Source: Prevotella sp. | GTDB taxonomy: Bacteria; Bacteroidota; Bacteroidia; Bacteroidales; Bacteroidaceae | Direction of reading: 5' to 3' | Length of the DNA: 64,000 bases | Assembly (NCBI GenBank): GCA_017449025.1 | Contig: JAFSKJ010000022.1 | Coordinates: 1-64,000, forward strand | Part shown: positions 34,748-44,228 of the stretch, piece after piece | How positions within the stretch are numbered: the first letter of the stretch is position 1 | Layout of the letters: each line of letters starts with the position of its first letter | Made by a program: the position numbers and the translations under genes | Notes under the pieces: model-generated | What the model was told of the DNA's origin: nothing | The model's input: only the letters and a program-made list of their open reading frames with translations | The model's database searches: none

Positions 34748-34803
34748 ACAACGGATTACACTGATTCAACGGATTAATATTAACAACGAATTATACGAAT
34801 CTT

Positions 34804-37800
34804 ATGAAGACGAGAAAGATTAAGCAGATAATAATGGCAGTGGTGGCTTTGATGGCACTGCTGCCAATGAGGAGCATGGCAGCCTCGGCCACCCTGTCGA
34901 TAGAGGACTTCACCATCAAGGGCGGTGAGACTAAGACAATGCTCATCGATGTGAACAACGCTGACATGCAGGTGACACTGGTGCAGTTCGACATGCGCCT
35001 GCCGCAGGGGCTGTCGGTGGCTATGAAAGACGGCGACTACGCTATTGACATAGCTGGGCGCACCACGTATAAAAAACACTCCGTCAGCGTCAACCTGATT
35101 GACGGCCTGTTGCGCGTGATGCTACATTCAAGCAACAGGGAAGTACTCAGTGGCACAAGTGGTGCCGTGCTCGGCGTCACTCTTACTGCAGCCTCCGGCT
35201 TCAGCGGCGGCAAAATACAGTTGGAGAACATAAAGATTGTGGCTCCCGACGCAAGTGCTACGACAAGCAAGCCTGGCACATATATATATAATGTGTCGGA
35301 TGCCGTCACCCTGACGGCGAAGAGCTACACCCGCCAGTATGGTGAGGCGAACCCCACGTTTGGCTATGAGGTGACGAGCGGAACAATCACGTCTGGCACA
35401 CCGACAATAACATGCTCGGCCACGGCGACATCACCCGTGGGTACATACGACATCGTCATTGCAAAGGGTTCGGTGACGAATGGCACGATGAACCTTGTGA
35501 AGGGAACGCTGACCATCACCAAGGCTCCGCTGACCATCAGTGCAGGCAGCTACACGAAGGTGGAGGGCGAGGCCAACCCCACATTCACCCCGACCTTCAG
35601 CGGATTCAAGAACGGTGAGACGAAGAACGTGCTGACAAAGCAGCCCACCATCACCTGCACGGCCACGACAGCCTCAACACCCGGCAGCTATCCCGTAACC
35701 GTCAGCGGTGCCGAGGCCCAGAACTACAGCATCAGCTATGTCAATGGCACACTGACCGTGACGGCAAAAGTCGTACCTGAACCCTACGCTGTGCTAAGCG
35801 ACGACGGAAAGACCGTGACATTCTACTATGATGGGAAGAAAGCCAGCAGAGGGGGAGTTGGCATCAATAATAGCGACTCAAGTGCTCCCTACGCAACCGC
35901 CACAACTGCCGTCATCGATGCTTCGTTTGCCGACTACCGTCCTATCAGTACCGCCTACTGGTTCTACAAATGCTCTTCCTTAACCTCTATCACAGGAATA
36001 GATAACCTGCAAACAGACAATGTGACAAGCATGAGCTGCATGTTCTATAAGTGCTCCTGCATGACAAGCCTCAACTTGAGCGGGTTCAAGACCTACAACG
36101 TTACAAATATGTCCAACATGTTCTGGGACTGCTCCCGCCTAACGAGTCTCAACGTAAGCGGATGGAGCAACAACAAGGTGACGAGCATGAGCGAAATGTT
36201 CAGTGGCTGCTCCAACCTAACGAGTCTTGATGTGAGCGGCTTCAAGACCAATAATGTGACGGCCATGTTACGCATGTTCAATCGCTGCTCCAGCCTGACG
36301 AGCCTTGACGTGAGCGGTTTCAAGACCGACAACGTGACGAACATGAGCTACATGTTCAGTGGCTGCTCCAGCCTGACGAGCCTTGACGTGAGCGGCTTCA
36401 ATACCGACAACGTAAAGGACATGAGCGGCATGTTCAGTGGCTGCTCTGGTTTGACAAGCATTGAAGTGAGCGGATTCAAGACTGACAACGTAAAGGACAT
36501 GAGCGGCATGTTCAGTGGCTGCTCTGGTTTGACAAGCATTGAAGTGAGCGGATTCAGGACCGACAACGTGACAAACATGAGCTACATGTTCTCTTCTTGT
36601 TACAGACTGACGAGCCTCGACGTGAGCGGGTTCAAGACTGACAACCTGACGAACATGGGCAGCATGTTCATGTTTTGCTCCAGACTGACGACCCTTGATC
36701 TGAGCGGATTCAAGACCGACAAGGTGACGGACATGAGCTACATGTTCTGGGGCTGCCGCAGCCTGACGAGCCTTGACGTGAGTGGATTCAAAACCGACAA
36801 TGTGACGAACATGAAGAGCATGTTCTATAGATGTTCCGGCCTAACAAGCCTTGACGTGAGCGGATTCAAGACCAACAATGTGACGTACATGAACAACATG
36901 TTCTATGGCTGCTCCAGCTTGAAGACGATTTATGCCAGTGAAGAAAATTGGAGCACTGCCAATGTAACATCAGGAAACGATGTGTTCACTAGCTGCACCA
37001 GCCTCGTGGGTGGCAATGGTACGAAGTATGATGCAAACCACGTAGGTGTAGATTATGCCTGCATAGACAAGGAAGGACAGCCGGGGTATCTCACTGGCAA
37101 GAACAGCACTACTCCCGGCGGTGACGATGAGCCGACAGGAGCCTACGTCGTACAGGATGGTAGCACGCTGACGTTCTATTATGACGATGAGAGAGACAGT
37201 CGGACGGGTATTGTATATAGTTTGAAGCAAAAATATGAGGGCGGACCAGTTCTTATAATTAATAGCAGTAGAAAGAATGCTCCATCCCCATCCAACCAAT
37301 TCACAAATGACTTCCCTGAATGGACAAGCTCAACAAGCATTACCAAGGTGGTGTTCGACGATTCCTTTGCAAATTACACTCCAACAAGCACTGCTTACTG
37401 GTTCTTTAATATGAGCGAGCTTACAGAGGTTGAGCACATCGGTAATCTGAATACGGAGCAGGTAGTTGATATGAAATATATGTTTTACGAATGTTATAAG
37501 TTGAAGACTTTGAATCTGGGAGATTTCAAGACCGAAAACGTGACAGACATGTGCTGCATGTTCAATTACTGCTCCAGCCTGACAGAATTGAACGTCAGTA
37601 GTTTTAACACAGCAAACGTAACCTCTATGCGATTCATGTTTGCAGGCTGCGGCAGCCTTACCGATATTGATGTTAGCGGATTTGAGACAGCCAATGTTAC
37701 GGATATGACTTTTATGTTCCAGAATTGCAGCAAATTAGAAACTCTTGACTTGAGGAGTTTCGTTGTGCAGAAGGTAACGCGTTTTGACAAGATGTTCTCT

Positions 37801-40800
37801 GGCTGCACGTCGCTGAAGACCATCTATGCCAACACCGACTGGAAGAATCAGGAAAGCACTTCCACAAGCATGTTTGCAGGTTGCACCAGCCTTGTTGGCG
37901 GCAATGGGACAGTGTATGATGCCAACAACATTGAGCTTAGCTACGCCCATGTTGATGGCACTGGCGGCCCAGGCTACTTCACCTACAAGAATGGCAGCAA
38001 TATCAATTACACCGGTGGCACTATGGCCTACGCCGTACTGAATAGCGGAACGCTCACGTTCTACTATGATGACAAGCTACGGTCGCGCAGTGGGACGCTG
38101 TTTGAGGTAAAGGAGAAGGGCTATACCAAGAGCCAGACAGGGTCGAGGGGCAAACCCGACTGGTACTCCTATCGCAGCAGCATCACAAAGGCTGTGTTCG
38201 ACACAACGTTTGTTCATTTCATGCCTAAGGAGACCAATGGCTGGTTCTATGACCACTCAAAGCTCACCTCTGTCGAGGGGCTGGAAAACCTGAACACCTC
38301 TGAGGTGACCAGCATGTGGGGCATGTTCCGTTTCTGCGACAAGCTAAAAAGCCTCGACGTGAGCCACTTTGACACCAGCAAGGTGACGGACATGAGCTTC
38401 ATGTTCTGTTACTGCGAAAACCTCAGTAGTCTTGACGTTACCAACTTCAATACGGAGAATGTAACCATGATGGAACACATGTTCCACACCATACCAGTAA
38501 CCGAACTGGACCTGAGCAATTTCAACACTGCCAAGGTAACCGACATGAACACCATGTTCAGCATGTGCAAGAACCTGACAACCATCTATGCCAGCAGTCT
38601 GTGGAGCAAGGAAATGGTGAACAAAAGTATCGGCATGTTCAGCAATTGTAATGCCCTCGTCGGTGGCCAGGGCACCAAGATCACATCTCAGCATACCGAC
38701 AAGGAGTATGCCATCATTGACGGCGGCTCTGCTAATCCCGGCTATCTCACTGAGAGAGGTGCAACAATAATACCTGTAGTTCGAGAAGCATACGCCGCAT
38801 TAAGCGACGACGGAAAGACCGTAACATTCTACTATGATGGCAACAAAGCCAGCAGAGGAGGGCTAGATATTAACAGCAGACAACAATACCCCTCTTATAG
38901 CTCTGCGACAACTGCCGTCATAGATGCTTCATTTGCCGACTACCGTCCCACCAGCACCGCCTACTGGTTCTGCAAATGTTTATCACTAACTACCATCACA
39001 GGAATGGAGAACCTGCATACCGACAACGTGACGAACATGTATCGAATGTTCTATCGTTGCACCAGCCTGACGAGCCTTGACCTGAGCGGATTCAAGACCG
39101 ACAATGTGACGGACATGAGTTGGATGTTTTATGACTGCGCGAGTCTGATAAACCTTGACCTTAACAGCTTCAATACCAGCAATGTGACGGACATGCTCAG
39201 CATGTTCTCTTGCTGCTCTAAGCTGGAGAGCCTTGACGTGAGCGGATTCAAGACCGATAATGTGACAATTATTAGAGGCATGTTCAATGGCTGCTCTAAT
39301 CTGACGAGCCTTGACGTGAGCGGATTTAGGACCGACAAAGTGACAAGTATGGTCAACATGTTCCGTGGTTGTTCTAAGCTGACGAGCCTTGACGTGAGCG
39401 GATTCAAGACGGACAATGTGACGGACATGAGCGAAATGTTCTCTGGTTGCAAAAGCCTTACGAGTCTCAATGTAAGCGGATTCAAGACGGACAATGTGAC
39501 GAACATGACCGAAATGTTCCATGGCTGCTCTAAACTGGCGATCCTTGACGTGAGCGGTTTCAAGACCGACAACGTGACGAACATGAGTTATATGTTCAAT
39601 GGCTGTTCAAGCCTGACAAGCCTTGACGTGAGCGGTTTCAAGACCGATAGCGTGTTGAACATGGGCGGCATGTTCGGTGGCTGCTCCGGGCTGAAGAGCC
39701 TTGACGTGAGCGGATTCAAGACAGACAACGTGACGAACATGGGCAGCATGTTCTCTAACTGTTCCGGCCTAACAAGCCTTGACGTGAGCGGATTCAAGAC
39801 CGACAAGGTGACGGACATGAGCTACATTTTCTGGGGCTGCTCCAAGCTGACGAGCCTTGACTTAAGCGGATTAAATACCGGCAACGTGACGGACATGGGC
39901 TACATGTTCAAAGACTGCTCCAGCTTGACGAGCCTTGACGTGAGCGGATTCAAGACCGACAAAGTGACGGACATGAGATACATGTTCTATGGATGCTCTA
40001 ATCTGACGAGCCTTGACGTGAGCGGACTCAGGACCGACAACGTGACGGACATGAGCTATATGTTCAGAGGGTGCTCCAGCCTGACGAGCCTTGACCTAAG
40101 CGGGTTCAAGACCGACAATGTGACGAGAATGGAAAATATGTTCTATGGCTGCTCCAGCTTGAAGACAATTTATGCCAGTGAGGAGAATTGGAGCACAGCC
40201 AAGGTAACATCTTTTGGCGGCAGCGCCATGTTCACTGGCTGCACCAGCCTCGTTGGTGGCAATGGCACGAGGTTCGACGCATACCATGTAGGCGTGGAGT
40301 ATGCATGTATCGATGGCGTGGCAGACCAGCCAGGTTATTTAACAGAATCAGGAGCAGAACCTTGGATAAAGGAACCATACGCTGTGTTAAGTGACGAAGG
40401 GAAGACAGTGACTTTCTACTATGACGAGAACAAAGCCAGTAGAGGGGGAGTAGACATTAATAACAATTCTAATATGTCTTATAAGACTGCCACAACTGCA
40501 ATTATCGATGCTTCGTTTGTAGACTACCGCCCTACCAGCACTGCCGATTGGTTCCACCACTGTTCTTCACTGACCACCATCGCCGGAATAGAGAACCTGC
40601 AAACAGACAACGTGACGTACATGAGCGGCATGTTCTCTGGCTGCTCTAAGCTGACCAGCCTTGACGTGAGTGGATTCAAGACCGACAAGGTGGAATACAT
40701 GAGCTTCATGTTCTCTGGCTGCTCCAGCCTTACGAGTCTTGACCTGAGTGGATTCAAGACCGACAAAGTGAAGAACATGAACTGCATGTTCGTTTCCTGC

Positions 40801-41637
40801 TCTGGCTTGAAGACGATTTATGCCAGTGAGGAGAATTGGAGCACAGCCAATGTAACCTCAGGGAGCAGCATGTTCTCCGGTTGTACCAGCCTCGTTGGTG
40901 GCAACGGCACTAAGTACGATGAAAACCATGTGGACAAGGAGTATGCCTGCATAGACAAGGACGGACAGCCGGGGTATCTGACGGAGAAGAGGAAGAGCTT
41001 GACGCCGTCAAGTGGAGAAGAAGAGGTTTACGACGATGATGGCAAGTACGATAACTTGGACGGCAACGTGATAGGGAACATACTCTATAGCATCGACCCC
41101 ACCGATGGCGGCTACAACAAGAGTGAGGGCTGCATAGAGGTGACGAAGCCGACGAGCGATGATGATATGGACGCCATTGCGGGCAAGGACCCGTTTGGTG
41201 AGGACGTGCGCAACAACTTCACGGGCATCATCTTCATGGTGAGCGCTGGCAAGGGAACCATCAAGGTGAACGCCGAGACCACGGGAGGCATGCTGCTGAA
41301 GGTGAAGATCGGCAATGCCGAGCCTACGGAGATGGAGCTTGACGGCAAGCTGAAAGCCACGTTCCACTACAACGTCACGAAGCCTACCTACGTGTATATC
41401 TACGCCAGCTACAGCGGTGCGGCCTCCGCACGCGGCAACGGCGAGGAGCCGAGCCTGAAGATCTACGGCATTGAGTGGAAGCAGGATGCGGGTACACCGA
41501 CGGACATCGATAGCCTCACCACTAACCCCTCACCAAAGGACGAGGGGAGTGTATACACCCTCGGCGGCCAGCGCATAGATGCGCTACCTAAGAAGAAGGG
41601 GGTGTATATCCGCGGCGGAAAGAAGTTTGTGAGGTAA
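34804..41637 (+). CDS. Giant BspA-family (DUF285) leucine-rich repeat surface protein
   Basis: A 2277-residue secreted protein. In order: signal peptide; cohesin-like domain at about 25-160, similar to that of the preceding protease (VTLVQFDMRLPQGLSV); two MBG-type domains at about 165-320; then five blocks, each beginning with a YAVLSDDGKTVTFYYDGKKA-type module at about 321, 779, 1074, 1322 and 1855, followed by arrays of a 26-residue DUF285 repeat (TDNVTNMSYMFSGCSSLTSL + DVSGFK). I count 12, 5, 4, 15 and 3 units, 39 in total. A C-terminal beta domain ends YTLGGQRI...KKGVYIRGGKKFVR. Family members bind host or plant proteins and other bacteria. Unit number is likely variable. Confidence 0.88.
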   Translation: MKTRKIKQIIMAVVALMALLPMRSMAASATLSIEDFTIKGGETKTMLIDVNNADMQVTLVQFDMRLPQGLSVAMKDGDYAIDIAGRTTYKKHSVSVNLIDGLLRVMLHSSNREVLSGTSGAVLGVTLTAASGFSGGKIQLENIKIVAPDASATTSKPGTYIYNVSDAVTLTAKSYTRQYGEANPTFGYEVTSGTITSGTPTITCSATATSPVGTYDIVIAKGSVTNGTMNLVKGTLTITKAPLTISAGSYTKVEGEANPTFTPTFSGFKNGETKNVLTKQPTITCTATTASTPGSYPVTVSGAEAQNYSISYVNGTLTVTAKVVPEPYAVLSDDGKTVTFYYDGKKASRGGVGINNSDSSAPYATATTAVIDASFADYRPISTAYWFYKCSSLTSITGIDNLQTDNVTSMSCMFYKCSCMTSLNLSGFKTYNVTNMSNMFWDCSRLTSLNVSGWSNNKVTSMSEMFSGCSNLTSLDVSGFKTNNVTAMLRMFNRCSSLTSLDVSGFKTDNVTNMSYMFSGCSSLTSLDVSGFNTDNVKDMSGMFSGCSGLTSIEVSGFKTDNVKDMSGMFSGCSGLTSIEVSGFRTDNVTNMSYMFSSCYRLTSLDVSGFKTDNLTNMGSMFMFCSRLTTLDLSGFKTDKVTDMSYMFWGCRSLTSLDVSGFKTDNVTNMKSMFYRCSGLTSLDVSGFKTNNVTYMNNMFYGCSSLKTIYASEENWSTANVTSGNDVFTSCTSLVGGNGTKYDANHVGVDYACIDKEGQPGYLTGKNSTTPGGDDEPTGAYVVQDGSTLTFYYDDERDSRTGIVYSLKQKYEGGPVLIINSSRKNAPSPSNQFTNDFPEWTSSTSITKVVFDDSFANYTPTSTAYWFFNMSELTEVEHIGNLNTEQVVDMKYMFYECYKLKTLNLGDFKTENVTDMCCMFNYCSSLTELNVSSFNTANVTSMRFMFAGCGSLTDIDVSGFETANVTDMTFMFQNCSKLETLDLRSFVVQKVTRFDKMFSGCTSLKTIYANTDWKNQESTSTSMFAGCTSLVGGNGTVYDANNIELSYAHVDGTGGPGYFTYKNGSNINYTGGTMAYAVLNSGTLTFYYDDKLRSRSGTLFEVKEKGYTKSQTGSRGKPDWYSYRSSITKAVFDTTFVHFMPKETNGWFYDHSKLTSVEGLENLNTSEVTSMWGMFRFCDKLKSLDVSHFDTSKVTDMSFMFCYCENLSSLDVTNFNTENVTMMEHMFHTIPVTELDLSNFNTAKVTDMNTMFSMCKNLTTIYASSLWSKEMVNKSIGMFSNCNALVGGQGTKITSQHTDKEYAIIDGGSANPGYLTERGATIIPVVREAYAALSDDGKTVTFYYDGNKASRGGLDINSRQQYPSYSSATTAVIDASFADYRPTSTAYWFCKCLSLTTITGMENLHTDNVTNMYRMFYRCTSLTSLDLSGFKTDNVTDMSWMFYDCASLINLDLNSFNTSNVTDMLSMFSCCSKLESLDVSGFKTDNVTIIRGMFNGCSNLTSLDVSGFRTDKVTSMVNMFRGCSKLTSLDVSGFKTDNVTDMSEMFSGCKSLTSLNVSGFKTDNVTNMTEMFHGCSKLAILDVSGFKTDNVTNMSYMFNGCSSLTSLDVSGFKTDSVLNMGGMFGGCSGLKSLDVSGFKTDNVTNMGSMFSNCSGLTSLDVSGFKTDKVTDMSYIFWGCSKLTSLDLSGLNTGNVTDMGYMFKDCSSLTSLDVSGFKTDKVTDMRYMFYGCSNLTSLDVSGLRTDNVTDMSYMFRGCSSLTSLDLSGFKTDNVTRMENMFYGCSSLKTIYASEENWSTAKVTSFGGSAMFTGCTSLVGGNGTRFDAYHVGVEYACIDGVADQPGYLTESGAEPWIKEPYAVLSDEGKTVTFYYDENKASRGGVDINNNSNMSYKTATTAIIDASFVDYRPTSTADWFHHCSSLTTIAGIENLQTDNVTYMSGMFSGCSKLTSLDVSGFKTDKVEYMSFMFSGCSSLTSLDLSGFKTDKVKNMNCMFVSCSGLKTIYASEENWSTANVTSGSSMFSGCTSLVGGNGTKYDENHVDKEYACIDKDGQPGYLTEKRKSLTPSSGEEEVYDDDGKYDNLDGNVIGNILYSIDPTDGGYNKSEGCIEVTKPTSDDDMDAIAGKDPFGEDVRNNFTGIIFMVSAGKGTIKVNAETTGGMLLKVKIGNAEPTEMELDGKLKATFHYNVTKPTYVYIYASYSGAASARGNGEEPSLKIYGIEWKQDAGTPTDIDSLTTNPSPKDEGSVYTLGGQRIDALPKKKGVYIRGGKKFVR
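36400..36560 (+). repeat. Exact 78-bp tandem duplication within the BspA array
   Basis: Two successive repeat units coding for TDNVKDMSGMFSGCSGLTSI are the same at the DNA level apart from a change at their outer border, unlike the other units. This indicates a recent duplication. Confidence 0.85.
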
Positions 41638-41668
41638 TCTATAGGAAGACGATGCCAGAGGCATCAGA

Positions 41669-41864
41669 TAGGAGTAGCCAGCCATACAGCCGTGCCAGAG
41701 GTACGGCGAAATGGCTGGTGAGACGGTGGTGGTAACGGGCGTGCCGTAGGTACGCGACAATACGCGGTGTTTGTCGCGTACCTAAAGGCACGCCTTTTCC
41801 TTGCACCTTCATACCAGCCATTTCGCCATACCTACGGCATGGCTGTATGGCTGGCTACTCCTAT
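41669..41864. repeat. 196-bp foldback element
   Basis: TAGGAGTAGCCAGCCATACA at the left pairs with TGTATGGCTGGCTACTCCTA at the right, then GCCGTGCC with GGCATGGC, GCGAAATGGCTGGT with ACCAGCCATTTCGC and, near the centre, GTACGCGACAA with TTGTCGCGTAC. It is almost completely self-complementary. It follows the BspA stop codon by about 30 bases; a small hairpin GATGCC/GGCATC precedes it. Confidence 0.85.
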
Positions 41865-42031
41865 CATGCCCCTCTGGGGCATTTGGCTGCTCGCGGAGTG
41901 GCGGGCGAGGGCGCCCGCGTTCCAGTGTAAGAGTTGGCACAGATAAGTTGTACAAGTTGTCATAGTTGTCGTTAACATCCCCTCATAAAAACGGCGTAAA
42001 ACATTTTCATGGAAATATGCAACATAAATAT

Positions 42032-42062
42032 TTGGGACATTGGCGGAAATTCTGTAACTTTG
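42032..42062 (+). promoter_or_regulatory. Promoter TTGG-N19-TAACTTTG for GH30
   Basis: TTGG at 42032-42035 and TAACTTTG at 42055-42062 match the consensus; a leader of about 45 bases precedes the ATG. Confidence 0.7.
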
Positions 42063-42111
42063 CAAGCGTTTTGAGGTTATGAGGTTTTGAGTTTATTAGT
42101 TTGAAGATTAT

Positions 42112-43650
42112 ATGAAAAGAATTATTACTTCTATTGTTGCAGTAGCGGCCTGCACCGCCATTGAAGCCGCCACCATCACGCTGACAGTGAACAACACCCG
42201 TATGCAGAAGATTACCGGCTTTGGTGCTGCCTGTTGCGACGGAGCGATGTGCCCATACGGCGACGATACAACGCCGGTGAAACTGCTTTACGGCCCCACG
42301 TCGAAGATTGGACTGAACATAATGCGCATGGAGATCTCGCCGAACTTCAAGGGTGACGTGACCGCGGCCGACGTAGGCTGGGACACGCCCTACGACTGGA
42401 AAGGCTCGCTACCTTCGGCTAAGATTGTGAAACAGCGTGGCGGCATTGTCTTCGGCACACCCTGGTCGCCCCCTGGCACCTACAAGACTAACGGCACTGC
42501 TCAGGGCGGCAATGCTGAAGACCAAGGCTACAAAAAGGGCAAGCTGAAGGATGACTGCTACGAGAAGTTCTTCCCCTGGCTGAACACCTTCCTGTCTTAC
42601 ATGAAGAAGAATGGGGTGAACGTTGATGCCGTGTCCATTCAGAACGAGCCCGACTGGTGGGTAAGCTATTCGGGATGCCTCTATGACCCTGAGGACTTGG
42701 TGAGGCTTGTGAAGAACTATGCCTACCTGCTGGACCGGGAGACGTACGCAGGAGTGAAGCTTATCAGCGGCGAGAGCCTTGGCTTCACACAGAACTACAC
42801 CGACCCGCTGATGAAGGACGAGACGTGCCGAGAGCAGATAGACATAGTGGCGGGCCACCTCTACGGCCATGCTCCCCTTGACTACATGAAGAAATCGGCT
42901 GTACTACCTACGAAGTACGGCAAGGAGGTATGGATGACGGAACATTCGTCGTACGACAACATAGAAAGCCTGCCCGACTGGCACCATCAGCTACTCTTTG
43001 CCGAGGAGCTTAACGAGTGCATGCTGGCGGGATGCACAGGATATATTTATTGGTATATGCGCGCGCATTGGGCCTTCGTGGGTACTGGTGAGGCAAAATA
43101 CAACTCCGGCGGCATAAAGAACATAAAGAACCGGCTGCTGCCCCGTGCATACGTGATGTCTCACTTCTCGAAGCACGTCACTGGCTCCACGCGCCTTACC
43201 ACCTCACGCGACATGACATCGGGAAAGGAAGCCGCAGCCGAGTATTCGGCATACATCAAGGGCGACTCGCTGATAGTGATGGCCATCGACACCACTCAGT
43301 ATGGCCACAACCTGAAACTGGTACTGCCCTACAGCGTGAAGAGCGGAACACACCTGTTGTCGACAGGCAACGAGACGGAGAACCTCTGTCAGGAGAAGCC
43401 CATAACCATTGACGAGCCTGCGAGCGAGGTGATTGTAGAGATGCCTGCCCGCAGCCTGAATACGTATATCTTCACCATCGACGACGGCAATGCGGCTATT
43501 GAAGACATAAATGTTACGGGCATTGACGGTCCCAAGACTTATTACGACCTGCACGGACGGCGCATGGACAATCCCCACGGGCTGTTTGTCGAGAGGAGTG
43601 CCGACGGCAGCACGAGAATACGCTTCGCTAAAGTGATTGACAAACGATAA
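42112..43650 (+). CDS. GH30 family endo-xylanase (subfamily 8-like)
   Basis: A 512-residue secreted enzyme. Signal peptide MKRIITSIVAVAACTAIEA. The (beta/alpha)8 barrel begins QKITGFGAACCDGAM. The acid/base is Glu179 in IQNEPDW and the nucleophile Glu277 in WMTEHSS; the beta domain follows (GSTRLTTSRD). This pattern fits glucuronoxylan-specific xylanases of GH30_8, which need a glucuronic acid side chain on the backbone. The end (YYDLHGRRMDNPHGLFV) resembles the sorting-like tails of other secreted proteins here. Context with GH67, GH115 and GH3 supports glucuronoxylan degradation. Confidence 0.88.
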   Translation: MKRIITSIVAVAACTAIEAATITLTVNNTRMQKITGFGAACCDGAMCPYGDDTTPVKLLYGPTSKIGLNIMRMEISPNFKGDVTAADVGWDTPYDWKGSLPSAKIVKQRGGIVFGTPWSPPGTYKTNGTAQGGNAEDQGYKKGKLKDDCYEKFFPWLNTFLSYMKKNGVNVDAVSIQNEPDWWVSYSGCLYDPEDLVRLVKNYAYLLDRETYAGVKLISGESLGFTQNYTDPLMKDETCREQIDIVAGHLYGHAPLDYMKKSAVLPTKYGKEVWMTEHSSYDNIESLPDWHHQLLFAEELNECMLAGCTGYIYWYMRAHWAFVGTGEAKYNSGGIKNIKNRLLPRAYVMSHFSKHVTGSTRLTTSRDMTSGKEAAAEYSAYIKGDSLIVMAIDTTQYGHNLKLVLPYSVKSGTHLLSTGNETENLCQEKPITIDEPASEVIVEMPARSLNTYIFTIDDGNAAIEDINVTGIDGPKTYYDLHGRRMDNPHGLFVERSADGSTRIRFAKVIDKR

Positions 43651-43664
43651 AACGACAAAAAGAT

Positions 43665-44162
43665 ATGGCTCTGATAAAATCGTACAGAGGTCTGACTCCG
43701 CGCTGGGGTCGCGACTGCTACTTCAGTGAGAATGCTACCATAGTGGGCGATGTCACGATGGGTGACGAGTGCTCTATATGGTTCAATGCCGTGGTTCGAG
43801 GCGACGTGGCTCCGATAACCATCGGCGACCGCACCAATGTGCAGGACGGCTCGTGCGTGCATGTGACCCACGACACCGGCCCTACGCACATAGGCAGCGA
43901 CGTGACCATAGGCCACAACGTTACCGTTCACGCCTGCACCATTCACGACGGTGCCCTGATAGGCATGGGCAGCACGCTGCTCGACGGTTGTGAGATTGGC
44001 GAGGGAGCCATAGTGGCTGCTGGAGCCTTGGTGCTGCAGAACACCAAGATTCCGCCCCATGAGATATGGGGCGGCGTGCCTGCCAAATACCTGAAGCCTA
44101 CGCGCCCCGGCCAGACTGACAATGCTGCACACTATGTGGAGTATGCGCGGCACTACAGGTAG
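43665..44162 (+). CDS. Gamma carbonic anhydrase family protein
   Basis: A 165-residue left-handed beta-helix protein made of hexapeptide repeats (IVGDVTMGDECSIWFNAVVRGD). Candidate metal ligands are His residues in VHVTHDTGPTHIG and IGHNVTVHA. The family (YrdA/PaaY-like) includes zinc carbonic anhydrases and proteins without that activity. It begins 14 bases after the GH30 stop, so it may be read through from that promoter. Its stop codon lies at the edge of a 9-bp repeat tract. Confidence 0.9.
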   Translation: MALIKSYRGLTPRWGRDCYFSENATIVGDVTMGDECSIWFNAVVRGDVAPITIGDRTNVQDGSCVHVTHDTGPTHIGSDVTIGHNVTVHACTIHDGALIGMGSTLLDGCEIGEGAIVAAGALVLQNTKIPPHEIWGGVPAKYLKPTRPGQTDNAAHYVEYARHYR

Positions 44163-44228
44163 GTTTAGTAGGTGTGGTAGGTGTGGTAGGTTTAGTAGGT
44201 GTGGTAGGTTTAGTAGGTGTGGTAGGTG
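44160..44228 (-). repeat. 9-bp minisatellite between the gamma carbonic anhydrase gene and murF
   Basis: The minus strand reads CCTACCACA and CCTACTAAA units, about seven in a row. They fill nearly the entire space between the two convergent genes, touching both stop codons. Confidence 0.9.

Noticed and set aside
36000..40870. Regular repeats resembling a CRISPR array
   Set aside because: The 78-bp period is fully coding (DUF285 units), no short palindromic repeat with unique spacers exists, and no cas gene is near.
44160..44228. Telomere-like or plain terminator function of the GGTAGG tract
   Set aside because: The same 9-bp units occur inside coding sequences, so a terminator role does not explain the family.
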